Shown piece after piece: positions 1 through 9,742 of a stretch of DNA of 64,000 bases (position 1 is its first letter; every line of letters begins with the position of its first letter). The translations under genes were made by a program, and so were the position numbers. The stretch is from AP-15 sp963712825 (GTDB lineage: Bacteria > Pseudomonadota > Alphaproteobacteria > ATCC43930 > CGMCC-115725): contig CAVQJP010000016.1 of assembly GCA_963712825.1 (NCBI GenBank), forward strand, positions 868,001 to 932,000. The letters are read 5' to 3'. The notes beneath the pieces were generated by a model. It had not been told where the DNA came from. It was given only the letters and a program-made list of their open reading frames with translations, and made no database searches.

Positions 1-536
1 TCGGCGAGAATCTGGTGTTGCGCCGGTCGACCCGGCTCGCGGTCAAAGAAGGCGGCGTGTTTTCCTACATGCACAATGCGCTGGGTCCGGGCCTTGGCAA
101 GATCGGCGTGATCGTGGCGCTCGAATCGACGGCGCCGGCGAGCGCCCTTTCCGACCTTGGGCGACAGCTGGCGATGCACGTCGCCGCCGCCAGCCCGCTC
201 TATCTCGACATCGCCTCGGTGCCGACCGAGGCGCTCGAGCGCGAGCGCAGCGTGTTGCGCGAGCAGGCCGGGGCCAGCGGCAAGTCAGGCAACATCGTCG
301 AGCGCATGGTCGAGGGCCGCTTGCGCAAATTCTACGAAGAGGTTGTGCTGCTCGAGCAGGTCTTTGTCGTCGACCAGGAGACGCGCATCGCCAAGGTCGT
401 CGAAAACGCCGCCATGGCCGCAGGTGCTGCCATAGCCATTACCGGCTTTGCGCGCTTTGCGCTCGGCGAAGGCATCGAGCGCAACCGCACCGATTTCGTC
501 GCCGAAGTGGCGGCGGCGGCCCAGACCACGCATTAG
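1..536 (+). CDS. tsf: Elongation factor Ts, C-terminal part (5' end outside window)
   Basis: Nucleotide exchange factor for EF-Tu. The frame is open from the first bases of the window and begins with GENLVLRR, the conserved EF-Ts dimerisation-domain stretch, so the start codon lies upstream and the visible 177 or so residues are the C-terminal half. VERMVEGRLRKFYEE and the LLEQVFVVD segment match the end of the EF-Ts core. It is followed 150 bp later by pyrH, the usual alphaproteobacterial order (rpsB-tsf-pyrH-frr). The family call is secure; only the N-terminus is missing, because of the window edge. Confidence 0.95.
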   Translation, partial: GENLVLRRSTRLAVKEGGVFSYMHNALGPGLGKIGVIVALESTAPASALSDLGRQLAMHVAAASPLYLDIASVPTEALERERSVLREQAGASGKSGNIVERMVEGRLRKFYEEVVLLEQVFVVDQETRIAKVVENAAMAAGAAIAITGFARFALGEGIERNRTDFVAEVAAAAQTTH

Positions 537-689
537 CGTCACCCGGCGGGCAGCGGCTCGCGCCGGCCCTCGCAGCCGCCCGCGACGCCGCCCGGCGAAC
601 AAAGCGCGGGATGCGACAGCGCGGCCGATTTGGTGTAAGACCGTGACGCGCGCAGGTTCGGCGCGCGACAGCGGGTGGGCGCGAGCCGG

Positions 690-1415
690 ATGGCTGCCGA
701 TCTCAGGTATCGCCGCGTTCTGCTGAAGCTCTCGGGCGAGGCGCTGATGGGTTCGCGCGAGGGCGGTCTCGACCCCGAATTTGTCGCCCATCTTGCCGAC
801 GAGATTCGATCGGTGCACGCGCTCGGCGTCGAAATCTGTCTGGTGATCGGCGGCGGCAATATCTTTCGCGGCGTCTCTGGGGCCGCCGCCGGGATGGAGC
901 GGTCGTCGGCCGACTACATGGGCATGCTGGCGACGGTGATAAATTCGCTCGCGATGCAGAACGCGCTCGAGCAGCGCGGGGTGCCGACGCGGGTCCAGTC
1001 GGCGATCTCGATGCAGGCGGTGTGCGAGCCCTACATCCGCCGCCGGGCATTGCGCCACCTCGAAAAAAAGCGGGTGGTGATCTTCGCCGCCGGCACCGGC
1101 AACCCGTTTTTTACGACCGACACCGCGGCCGCGTTGCGCGCCTCGGAGATGGGCTGCGACGCGCTGTTGAAGGCCACCAAAGTCGACGGGGTTTACGACG
1201 CCGACCCGATCCGCGTGCCCGACGCCGCCCGGTTCGACCGGCTCGATTATCGCGAGGTGCTGGCGCGCGACCTGCGCGTCATGGACGCTTCGGCAATCGC
1301 ATTGGCCCGCGAAAACAATATCCCGATCCTGGTGTTCTCGATTTTCGAGGGCGGCGGGTTCGCGCGGGTGGTGCGCGGCGACGGGCGCTATACGATCATC
1401 GACGCAGAAGGCTAG
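690..1415 (+). CDS. pyrH: UMP kinase
   Basis: Phosphorylates UMP to UDP with ATP in pyrimidine nucleotide synthesis; a cytosolic hexamer of the amino-acid kinase fold. The N-terminal KLSGEALMG, the glycine-rich GGGNIFRG and the FFTTDTAAALRA segment are diagnostic. The ATG at 690 gives 241 residues beginning MAADLRYRRVLLKLSG, the usual family length. A GTG at 675 would add five residues and cannot be excluded, since neither start has a strong ribosome-binding site. It lies between tsf and frr, 22 bp before frr, and is probably co-transcribed with the envelope genes downstream. Confidence 0.95.
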   Translation: MAADLRYRRVLLKLSGEALMGSREGGLDPEFVAHLADEIRSVHALGVEICLVIGGGNIFRGVSGAAAGMERSSADYMGMLATVINSLAMQNALEQRGVPTRVQSAISMQAVCEPYIRRRALRHLEKKRVVIFAAGTGNPFFTTDTAAALRASEMGCDALLKATKVDGVYDADPIRVPDAARFDRLDYREVLARDLRVMDASAIALARENNIPILVFSIFEGGGFARVVRGDGRYTIIDAEG

Positions 1416-1437
1416 TCAGCGACGGGAGTACGCCATC

Positions 1438-1997
1438 ATGTCGGAAGATTCGCTGCTGAAGGATCTTGGCCGCCGCATGGACGGCGCGCTCGACGTGCTG
1501 CGCAAGGAGTTTGGCGGGTTGCGCACCGGGCGGGCCTCGGCGAGCCTGCTCGAGCCGGTCTCGGTTGCGGCTTATGGCGGGGCGATGCCGATCAACCAGC
1601 TCGCCAATGTCAGCGTGCCCGAGCCGCGGACGATCACGGTGCAGGTCTGGGACCGCGCAATGGTCAAGGCGGTCGACAAGGCGATCCGCGAGTCGGGTCT
1701 CGGATTGAACCCGCAAACCGAGGGCCAGGTGATCCGGGTGCCGATCCCCGATTTGAACGAAGAGCGACGCCGCGAACTGACCAAGGTCACCGCCAAATAT
1801 GCCGAGCAGGCGCGCGTTTCGGTCAGAAACGTCCGCCGCGACGGCATCGAGCTGCTGCGCCGCCAGGAAAAGGACGGCGAGATCTCGCAGGACCAGCAGC
1901 GCAAATTGCAGCACGACGTCCAACACCTGACCGATGACGCGATCCGCCGCATCGACGACACGCTGGCGCAAAAGGACCGGGAAATCCTGCAAGTCTG

Positions 1998-1998
<1 letters not shown>
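1438..1998 (+). CDS. frr: Ribosome recycling factor
   Basis: Splits post-termination ribosomes together with EF-G. The 186 residues match the family length exactly. RTGRASASLLEPVSVAAYGG and PIPDLNEERRRELTK are the conserved RRF blocks, from the long helical domain and the hinge region. The ATG is preceded by GGGAG with normal spacing. The stop TGA overlaps the uppS start as ATGA, pointing to translational coupling. Confidence 0.97.
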
Positions 1999-2721
<723 letters not shown>

Positions 2722-2744
<23 letters not shown>

Positions 2745-3564
2745 CGCCGGCGGCTTGCGGCTGCGGACGGTCTCGGCGCTGGCCCTCGCACCGTTGCCGC
2801 TGGCCGCGATCTGGTTCGGCGGCATGTGGCTGGCGTTGCTGACGGCAGGTGCCGGCGCGGTGATGGCATGGGAATGGGGCCGTCTGTGCCGCGGGGCCGC
2901 GGCTGCCCGGGTCGCGCCCGGCACGGCCGAGGTCGAGCTGGTTGGGGTCGTTCTCGTTTCGGTTTCGATCGCGGCTGCGGGCGCGGTCCGGGTCGCGATC
3001 CTGACGGTCGTCTTGGGCGCCGGTCTGGTGTTTTGGACGGCGCGAAAAACCGCGCGAGCCGCACCCGGCTGGACGGCACTCGGCGCGCTCTGGGTGGCGT
3101 TGCCGTGCATCTGCCTGTTATGGCTGGCGCGCGAGGCAACAGTCGGCCGGGCGACCTTGGTGTGGCTGCTGGCGGTGGTATGGGCGACCGATATCGGAGC
3201 CTATGCGGTCGGGCGCGGTGTCGGCGGTCCGCGTCTGGCGCCGCGCTGGAGCCCGCGCAAGACCTGGGCCGGTCTGGCCGGCGGTGTCGCCTGCGCAGCA
3301 TCTGCCGGCGCGATGACCGCGCTCGTCCTCGGGCTGTCGGCGGCATGGCCGCTGGCGCTGGTCAGCGCTGGCCTTGCGGTCGTCGCCCAATTCGGCGATC
3401 TTGCCGAGTCGCTGGCGAAACGCAGGTTTGGCGTGAAGGATTCGAGCGGCCTTATTCCCGGACATGGCGGGCTGCTCGACCGGCTCGACGGCTTGCTCGC
3501 GGTGATCCCGGCGGTGGCGCTGCTGACCTTCGTCAGCGGCCGCAGCGTTCTCGCATGGCCATGA
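2722..3564 (+). CDS. cdsA: Phosphatidate cytidylyltransferase
   Basis: Makes CDP-diacylglycerol from phosphatidic acid and CTP in the inner membrane, the branch point of phospholipid synthesis. The 280-residue protein is almost entirely hydrophobic helices and ends with the CDS signature (KRRFGVKDSSGLIPGHGG followed by LLDRLD, about residues 233-257). The start is a GTG inside the end of uppS, which implies coupling. No ATG in this frame would preserve the first transmembrane helix. Confidence 0.95.
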
Positions 3565-3616
3565 GACCGCCCGTCGGCGCCCGGGCCCACCGGCGCCAGG
3601 ATCGGGAGTGACGGGG

Positions 3617-4801
3617 ATGCGAAGCGTCACAATTCTCGGCTCGACCGGCTCGATCGGGCAGAACACGATCGACCTTTTGCAGCGCAACCCCGACGCGTTC
3701 AGGGTGGAAGCCCTAACCGCGAGCCGCAATTCGACCCTGCTCGCACAGCAGGCGCGCAGCCTCGGCGCGCGCTTTGTCGCGATCGCCGACCCGGACCACT
3801 ACCCAGTGCTGCGAGAGGCGCTCGCCGGCACCGGGATCGAGACCGGGTGCGGGCCGCAAGCCCTGATCGAGGCGGCGCAGCGTCCGGCCGAATGGGTGAT
3901 GGCGGGAATTGTCGGCGCCGCCGGTCTCGCCCCGACCCTCGCCGCGATCCGCCGCGGCGTCATCGTCGCCTTCGCCAACAAGGAGGTGCTGGTCTGCGCC
4001 GGCGCCCTTGTCATGGACGAGGTGGCGCGTCACGGCGCAACCCTGCTGCCGGTCGACAGCGAGCACAACGCAATCTGGCAATGCTTCGACCGCAACCGCG
4101 CCGATACGATCGACCGTATCATCCTGACGGCGAGCGGCGGTCCGTTTCGCGAGCGCGCCGTCGAAGACATGCGGCGGGTGACGCCCGCCGAGGCCGTCGC
4201 CCATCCGAACTGGAACATGGGGGCGAAGATCTCGGTTGATTCGGCGACCATGATGAACAAAGGGCTGGAGCTGATCGAGGCCCATCACCTGTTTCGGCTG
4301 CCGCCCGAGCGGGTCGACATCGTCGTGCACGCCCAGTCGATCGTCCACGGCGCGGTCGTCTACCGCGACGGCTCGGTGCTGGCCCAGCTCGGCTCGCCCG
4401 ACATGCGCACCCCGATCGCTTACGCGCTCGCCTGGCCGGATCGGATTTCGGCGCCGACCAAGCGGCTCGACCTCGCGGCCGTCGGCAAGCTGACGTTTGA
4501 GGCACCGGACGAGGAGCGGTTCCCGGCCTTGCGCGTTGCCCGCGAGGCGCTGCTGCGCGGCGGCGGCGCCCCGACGGTGCTGAACGCCGCCAACGAAACC
4601 GCGGTGCACGCGTTTCTCGAGGGCAGGATCGGGTTTTTGGAGATTGTCGAAGCGGTCGAAGCCACCCTCGCGGCGGTCCCGGCCGACAATCTTAAATCGC
4701 TCGAAGACGTCTACAACTACGACCGAGCCGCCCGCGACGCTGCGGGTCGGATCACCCGCCGCAACACCGCGGCGCGCGCCCCCGCACCGATGGGTCTGTG
4801 A
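3617..4801 (+). CDS. dxr: 1-deoxy-D-xylulose 5-phosphate reductoisomerase
   Basis: First committed step of the MEP isoprenoid pathway: rearranges and reduces DXP to 2-C-methylerythritol 4-phosphate with NADPH. The NADPH-binding GSTGSIGQNT opens the protein, followed by AFANKEVLVCAG, the metal-binding PVDSEHNAIWQ and NWNMGAKISVDSATMMNKGLE-type blocks. The ATG at 3617 has GGGAG eight bases upstream and gives 394 residues; a GTG at 3608 would add three. The 3' end overlaps rseP by four bases. Confidence 0.96.
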   Translation: MRSVTILGSTGSIGQNTIDLLQRNPDAFRVEALTASRNSTLLAQQARSLGARFVAIADPDHYPVLREALAGTGIETGCGPQALIEAAQRPAEWVMAGIVGAAGLAPTLAAIRRGVIVAFANKEVLVCAGALVMDEVARHGATLLPVDSEHNAIWQCFDRNRADTIDRIILTASGGPFRERAVEDMRRVTPAEAVAHPNWNMGAKISVDSATMMNKGLELIEAHHLFRLPPERVDIVVHAQSIVHGAVVYRDGSVLAQLGSPDMRTPIAYALAWPDRISAPTKRLDLAAVGKLTFEAPDEERFPALRVAREALLRGGGAPTVLNAANETAVHAFLEGRIGFLEIVEAVEATLAAVPADNLKSLEDVYNYDRAARDAAGRITRRNTAARAPAPMGL

Positions 4802-5940
4802 TGATCGCGTTTTTGCACCACGGGCTGAGCTACATTGTCCCGTTTCTGTTTGTCCTGACCGTGCTCGTTTTTGTGCACGAGTTCGGCCACTACTTCGTCG
4901 CCCGACGCAACGGCGTCCATGTCGACGTGTTTTCGATCGGCTTCGGCCCGGAGTTGTTCGGCTGGTTCGACCGCGCCGGGACCCGCTGGAAGGTCAGCGC
5001 GATCCCGCTTGGCGGCTACGTCAAGATGTTCGGCGACAACGACGCGAGCTCGGGGCTGCCCTCCGCCGGGCTCGCCCGGATGAACCCGGCCGAACGCGAG
5101 ATGTCGTTTCATCATAAGCGGCTCGGACAGCGGGCGGCAATCGTGGCGGCCGGGCCGGCGTCCAATTTTGTCTTCGCGATCGTCCTGCTGGCGCTGCTGT
5201 TCATGACCTACGGCCAGCCCTTTACCCCGGCCCAGGTCGGGCATGTGCAGGCCGGCAGCGCCGCGGAGCGCGCCGGCATCAAGCCCGGCGACGTGATCCT
5301 CAGCATCAATGGCAGCGGGGTGCAGAGCTTCGAGGATGTTCAGCAGGAAGTCCGGCTCAACCCCGGCCTGCCGATGACGATCGTCGTCAAGCGCGACGGC
5401 AAGGATGTCAGCCTTCACGCAACCCCCGCCAAGACCAAGCTGAGCGACCAATTCGGCAATCACTATGAAGTCGGACTGCTCGGCATCGCGCATAACGGGG
5501 TCGACTATGTCAGGCGCAACCCGGCGACCGCGGTGATCCAGGCTGGCGAACAGACCTGGGACTTGTCTTCCTCGACCCTAAAGGCGATGTGGCAAATCGT
5601 CATTGGGACGCGCGGCACCGACGAGCTTGGCGGGCCGCTGCGGATAGCGCAGATGTCGGGGGACGTCGCGCAGGGCGGGGTGGTCGCGGTCCTGTGGTTC
5701 ATGGCGGTGTTGTCGATCAACCTGGGATTGATCAACCTGTTCCCGGTTCCAGTGCTTGACGGCGGCCACCTGCTGTTCTATGCCGCCGAAGCGCTTCGCG
5801 GAAAGCCTCTCGGCCAGCGCGCCCAGGAGTTCGGTTTTCGTATCGGGCTCGCGCTCGTGCTCACATTAATGGTCTTTGCCACCTGGAACGATCTCGTTCA
5901 CCTTCGGATCGTCGAGTTTGTAAAGGGGCTCGTGACCTGA
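4798..5940 (+). CDS. rseP: Site-2 intramembrane zinc metalloprotease (RseP/MmpA family)
   Basis: Cleaves membrane anti-sigma factors or other single-span substrates within the inner membrane. The 380 residues show the zinc motif HEFGH (residues 27-31) in the first membrane helix, a PDZ domain around residues 130-200 (GSAAERAGIKPGDVILSING), and the second catalytic motif NLFPVPVLDGGH in a C-terminal helix. It starts four bases inside the end of dxr. The dxr-rseP-bamA order is standard in Alphaproteobacteria. Confidence 0.96.
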   Translation: MMIAFLHHGLSYIVPFLFVLTVLVFVHEFGHYFVARRNGVHVDVFSIGFGPELFGWFDRAGTRWKVSAIPLGGYVKMFGDNDASSGLPSAGLARMNPAEREMSFHHKRLGQRAAIVAAGPASNFVFAIVLLALLFMTYGQPFTPAQVGHVQAGSAAERAGIKPGDVILSINGSGVQSFEDVQQEVRLNPGLPMTIVVKRDGKDVSLHATPAKTKLSDQFGNHYEVGLLGIAHNGVDYVRRNPATAVIQAGEQTWDLSSSTLKAMWQIVIGTRGTDELGGPLRIAQMSGDVAQGGVVAVLWFMAVLSINLGLINLFPVPVLDGGHLLFYAAEALRGKPLGQRAQEFGFRIGLALVLTLMVFATWNDLVHLRIVEFVKGLVT

Positions 5941-5955
5941 CGCGAGCGTCGTCTT

Positions 5956-5986
5956 GGGGATGGGGGTTCAGGTTGGGGGTGGGGGG
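5956..5986 (+). promoter_or_regulatory. G-run tract at the bamA translation start
   Basis: Four runs of four to six guanines (5956-5959, 5962-5966, 5975-5979, 5981-5986) sit in the 48-bp gap between rseP and the TTG start of bamA. The central loop is 8 bases, just over the usual limit for a canonical G-quadruplex. The last run also serves as the only plausible Shine-Dalgarno region. A structural role is inference. Confidence 0.35.
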
Positions 5987-5988
5987 TT

Positions 5989-8985
5989 TTGCGTTTCAGC
6001 AGACGGAACTGCGTGCTGTGGGTGATGGCGGGCGCCCTCACCCTGGCACCCGTGGGATTGACCCGCACGACGATGGCGCAGACAAGCGGGGCAGCGGCGC
6101 AATCCGGGGGTGATCAAAGCGGCCAGCCGCCAGCGCCGAAACTCGAGAGCGGCATGGCTCCCGCCGCGCCATCGGACCAACCCGGTCCAGCCGGCGGGGC
6201 GGGCAGCGCCGCGACGCCGGTGCCGCCTGCTGCGCCTCCGCCGCCCGCAGGCGGGCCCCCGCCCGAGCTTAAGAGCGGTCTCACACCGCCGGCATCCGGC
6301 GCCGCGGGCAGCGGCGCTGCGCCGCAACCGGTCCCTCCGGCAGCAGCCGGCGCGCCGCCGCCCAAGCTCGAAAGCGGCATGACGCCGCCGGCGCCCTCCG
6401 CGCTCCCACCTTCGGCACCGCCGCCCTCGGCGCCGACAGCGGGCGCGCAAGCGCCGTCCGGACAGCCGCCGGCGCCCGAGCTCAAGAGCGGACTGGCGCC
6501 GCCCGCGCCTCCGCCGCCTCCTGCCGCCGCGGGACCCGCCCCCGCGGTGCCGGGCGCGGCGCCGACCGCGGCCCAACCCGCGGGCGCGGCACCTCCCGAG
6601 AGGCTGCGCGAGCGGCGCCGTCCGCCGCCGCAGCCAGCCGCGGCGGGTTTGCCCGGGGCGGCGCCGGGACCAGCCGGCGGGCTCGCGGGCCGTCCGGGGC
6701 CGGGGCCTACGGTGCCGACAATGGGCGGCGGTGTCGTCGCCGACGTCCAAGTTCTCGGGACCCAGCGGATCGAGCCTGACACGGTGCGATCCTATCTCCA
6801 GATCCAGGCGGGCGACGCTTGGGACGCAGAAAAGCTCGACGCCTCGCTGAAGGCGCTGTTTGCGACCGGTCTCTTCGCCGACGTCAACCTGAGCCGGGTC
6901 GGCAACACGCTCGTCGTCAAAGTCGTCGAAAACCCGATCATCAACCGCATTGCATTTGAAGGAAACCACAAGCTCGACGACAAGGAGCTCAACGCCGAAA
7001 TCCAGGAACGGCCGCGGGTCGTCTACACCCGCTCGCGGGTGCAGGCCGACGTGAAGCGCATCCTCGACCTCTACCGCCGGCACGGCCGGTTTGGAGCGAC
7101 GGTCGAGCCCAAGGTCATCCAGCTGTCGGAGAACCGGGTCGACCTCGTCTTCGAAATCAACGAGGGCGAGTTTACCGGCATTCGCAGCATCAATTTTGTC
7201 GGCAACAAAGCCTTCAGCGAAGGCAAGCTGCGCGGCGTGATCGCGACCAAGGAAAGCCGCTGGTATCGCTTCCTGTCGACCAACGACAGCTATGACCCGG
7301 ATCGGATGACCTACGACCGCGAATTGTTGCGCAAATTCTATCTGACCGAGGGCTACGCCGATTTCCGCGTGCTGTCGGCAGTGGCCGAACTGACGCCGGA
7401 GCGCGACGGTTTCATCGTCACCTTCACCCTCGACGAAGGCGAGCGCTATCGCTTTGGCAAGGTTGGGGTAAACATCAAGCTCAAGGATTTGACGGCGGCG
7501 CAGGTGCTGCCGCTGCTGACCGTCCATTCGGGGGACTGGTACAATGCCCAGCAGGTCGAGGACTCGATCTCGGTGCTGACCAACACCCTCGGGACGCGCG
7601 GCTACGCCTTTGTCGAGGTCAAGCCCGACATCACCCGCAACCGCAAAGACCACACGGTCGACATCACCTTCAACGTCCAGCAGGGGCCGCGGGTCTATGT
7701 CGAGCGCATCGACATCGTCGGCAACGTGCGCACCCTCGACAAGGTTATCCGGCGCGAGTTTCAACTTGTCGAAGGCGACGCCTTCAACACCGAAAAAATG
7801 CAGCGCTCGCAGCAGCGCATCAAAAATCTAGGCTTTTTCAAGAAGGTCGAGGTGACCAACGCCCCCGGCTCGGCCCCCGACAAGACTGTGGTGACGGTCG
7901 CGGTCGAAGAGCAGTCGACCGGCGAGCTTTCGTTGGGCCTCGGCTTCTCGACCACCGACGGACCTTTAGCCGATGTCAACATCCGCGAGCGCAATTTTCT
8001 CGGCCGCGGCCAGGATCTACAAATCGGGACCGTGGTGTCGTTTCGCGCGCAGCAGGTCCAGCTGAGCTTCACCGAACCTTATTTTCTCGACAAGAACATC
8101 GCCGCGGGTTTTGACATCTTCGAGATCAAGACCAGCCCGACGACCAATTTCTTTACCGGCATCATCCCGCCCTATCAGCAATTCTCGTATGGCGGTGCGT
8201 TGCGCGCCGGTTATCAGATTACCGACAATTTGCGCCAGACGCTCAAATACACCGGACGCTCGGATACGATCGAAGACATCCAGAGCGACGCGTCGCTGTT
8301 TCTCGCTTTGCAGGCGGGGACCCACGTCACCTCGGCGATCGGCCAGGTCCTGCTGTATGATCGGCGTGACGATCGTCTCGACCCGACCGGCGGCTACTTC
8401 GTCTCTCTCGGGAACGACTTTGCCGGTGTCGGGTTTGGCGTCGATTATGTGCGCTCGAAAGTCAATTTCGGCTATTACTACTCGGTGGCGCCGGATTGGG
8501 TGTTGAGCTTTACCGGCGAAGCGGGCGACATTTTCGGCTGGAACGGACAGCAGGTGCTGCTGCAGGACCGGTTTTTTGTCGGCGGCGACAATCTGCGCGG
8601 GTTTCAGGATGCCGGGATCGGCCCTCGCGATTCGGTCGACAGCGACGCGCTCGGCGGGCAGAAATACTATGTTGGCTCGGTTACTTTGGGCGTGCCGCTG
8701 GGTTTGCCCAAGGAGCTCGGGATCAGCGGCCGGGTGTTCAGCGATTTTGGCACGCTGTACGACCTCGAACCGACGGTATTGAACCTGACGCCCGCGCAGT
8801 TGGCGACGACCGGCGGGGTCACGCCGCAGGTTCTGCAGTCACCGGCGATCCGGGTCAGCACCGGGGTGGGCGTGTCGTGGAAGTCGCCGGTTGGTCCAAT
8901 CCGCCTCGATGTCGCCGTGCCGATCCGCAAGGAGCCTTTCGACCAGACCCAGTTTTTCAGGGTCAGCTTCGGGACAAAATTCTGA
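5989..8985 (+). CDS. bamA: Outer membrane protein assembly factor BamA with proline-rich N-terminal extension
   Basis: Core of the BAM complex, which folds beta-barrel proteins into the outer membrane. After a signal peptide (about residues 1-30) comes an unusual Pro/Ala-rich stretch (about 40-245) with four spaced copies of a P-[KE]-L-[EK]-S-G-[ML] motif. Five POTRA-like domains follow from about 249 (VVADVQVLGTQRIEPDTVRS) and then the C-terminal 16-strand barrel, ending in the outer-membrane signature FRVSFGTKF. At 998 residues it exceeds the usual 750-800 because of the extension. The start is a TTG; an in-frame ATG 12 codons in would shorten the signal peptide. Confidence 0.95.
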   Translation: MRFSRRNCVLWVMAGALTLAPVGLTRTTMAQTSGAAAQSGGDQSGQPPAPKLESGMAPAAPSDQPGPAGGAGSAATPVPPAAPPPPAGGPPPELKSGLTPPASGAAGSGAAPQPVPPAAAGAPPPKLESGMTPPAPSALPPSAPPPSAPTAGAQAPSGQPPAPELKSGLAPPAPPPPPAAAGPAPAVPGAAPTAAQPAGAAPPERLRERRRPPPQPAAAGLPGAAPGPAGGLAGRPGPGPTVPTMGGGVVADVQVLGTQRIEPDTVRSYLQIQAGDAWDAEKLDASLKALFATGLFADVNLSRVGNTLVVKVVENPIINRIAFEGNHKLDDKELNAEIQERPRVVYTRSRVQADVKRILDLYRRHGRFGATVEPKVIQLSENRVDLVFEINEGEFTGIRSINFVGNKAFSEGKLRGVIATKESRWYRFLSTNDSYDPDRMTYDRELLRKFYLTEGYADFRVLSAVAELTPERDGFIVTFTLDEGERYRFGKVGVNIKLKDLTAAQVLPLLTVHSGDWYNAQQVEDSISVLTNTLGTRGYAFVEVKPDITRNRKDHTVDITFNVQQGPRVYVERIDIVGNVRTLDKVIRREFQLVEGDAFNTEKMQRSQQRIKNLGFFKKVEVTNAPGSAPDKTVVTVAVEEQSTGELSLGLGFSTTDGPLADVNIRERNFLGRGQDLQIGTVVSFRAQQVQLSFTEPYFLDKNIAAGFDIFEIKTSPTTNFFTGIIPPYQQFSYGGALRAGYQITDNLRQTLKYTGRSDTIEDIQSDASLFLALQAGTHVTSAIGQVLLYDRRDDRLDPTGGYFVSLGNDFAGVGFGVDYVRSKVNFGYYYSVAPDWVLSFTGEAGDIFGWNGQQVLLQDRFFVGGDNLRGFQDAGIGPRDSVDSDALGGQKYYVGSVTLGVPLGLPKELGISGRVFSDFGTLYDLEPTVLNLTPAQLATTGGVTPQVLQSPAIRVSTGVGVSWKSPVGPIRLDVAVPIRKEPFDQTQFFRVSFGTKF
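6127..6507 (+). repeat. Four degenerate copies of a proline-flanked SG motif inside bamA
   Basis: Copies at residues about 47-60, 90-103, 123-137 and 160-173 of BamA read APKLESGMAP, PPELKSGLTP, PPKLESGMTP and APELKSGLAP. They alternate KLESGM and ELKSGL forms and are separated by Pro/Ala spacers, so they look like an internally duplicated module, not random low complexity. The function is unknown. Confidence 0.75.
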
Positions 8986-9722
8986 TGTCGACTTTTCCTG
9001 TCCGGCGCGCGGCGCTGCTGCTGCTGTTGCTGCTACTCGGGCCCGTTGGCAGCGCCGGCGCTCAGGCGCCGCCGGCCAAGGCCCCGGCTCCCGCACCCGC
9101 GACCACGCCCGCACCTGCCCCCGCGACCACGCCCGCACCGGCGCCGCTGGTAACGCCGCAGAGCCTGACGGTCATGGTGGTCGACGTTCAGGCCCTGCTG
9201 CAGAATTCGAAGGCAGCGAAAATGGTGCGCGGCCAGATCGAGCAGAAGCGCAACGAATACACTAAGGAGATCTCGCGCGAGGAGGAGGCGTTGCGTACCG
9301 AACGAGACGCCCTGCAGCGCCAGCAGGCGTCGATGTCGCCGGAAACGCTCAACAAGAAAGGCCGGGAGTTTCAACAAAAGGTCAACGACCTCGACCGCGA
9401 CGTCCAAAGCAAACGCGCCGCGCTCGAAAAATCAAATAACGAGGCGCTGACCCGAATCCAGCAGACGATGCTGAAGATCATCGCCGACCTCGCCAGGCAG
9501 CGGCGGGCGAATTTGGTCCTGCAACGTACCGACCTGGTGCTGTTCGACCAGTCGTTCGATGTGACCGACGAGGTCATGCAAAAGCTCGATGAAGAGCTGC
9601 CGGTTTTGACCGTCAACTTTGCCGCGCCGGAGCCGGTGCCGGCTGCGAGCGCCGCGCCCGCGGAGCCGGCGCCGCCCACCCCGACCGCCAAGGCCGCGAC
9701 GGGTAGGGCGAGGAAGAAGTAA
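8985..9722 (+). CDS. skp: Skp/OmpH-family periplasmic chaperone
   Basis: Holds unfolded outer-membrane proteins in the periplasm for BamA. The ATG at 8985 overlaps the bamA stop. Residues 1-27 are a signal peptide with a long leucine run; residues about 28-55 are an Ala-Pro-Thr linker built on a repeat. The Skp domain covers about 62-205: it starts MVVDVQALLQNSKAAK and contains a long coiled coil rich in Glu, Arg and Gln. A second Ala/Pro-rich tail ends in GRARKK. The Skp core is normal in length and the two low-complexity flanks make it 245 residues. Confidence 0.9.
   Translation: MSTFPVRRAALLLLLLLLGPVGSAGAQAPPAKAPAPAPATTPAPAPATTPAPAPLVTPQSLTVMVVDVQALLQNSKAAKMVRGQIEQKRNEYTKEISREEEALRTERDALQRQQASMSPETLNKKGREFQQKVNDLDRDVQSKRAALEKSNNEALTRIQQTMLKIIADLARQRRANLVLQRTDLVLFDQSFDVTDEVMQKLDEELPVLTVNFAAPEPVPAASAAPAEPAPPTPTAKAATGRARKK
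9096..9139 (+). repeat. Two 20-bp direct repeats, 24-bp period, in skp
   Basis: Identical 20-base copies at 9096-9115 and 9120-9139 encode the duplicated PATTPAP linker of the Skp-family protein. The short period makes this stretch prone to slippage. Confidence 0.85.
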
Positions 9723-9742
9723 GGCGCGCGGCACGCGAGCCG

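Noticed and set aside
5968..7764. A 598-codon minus-strand frame opposite the 5' part of bamA
   Set aside because: Includes the complement of the Pro-rich repeat region and shows only Gly/Arg-rich low complexity.
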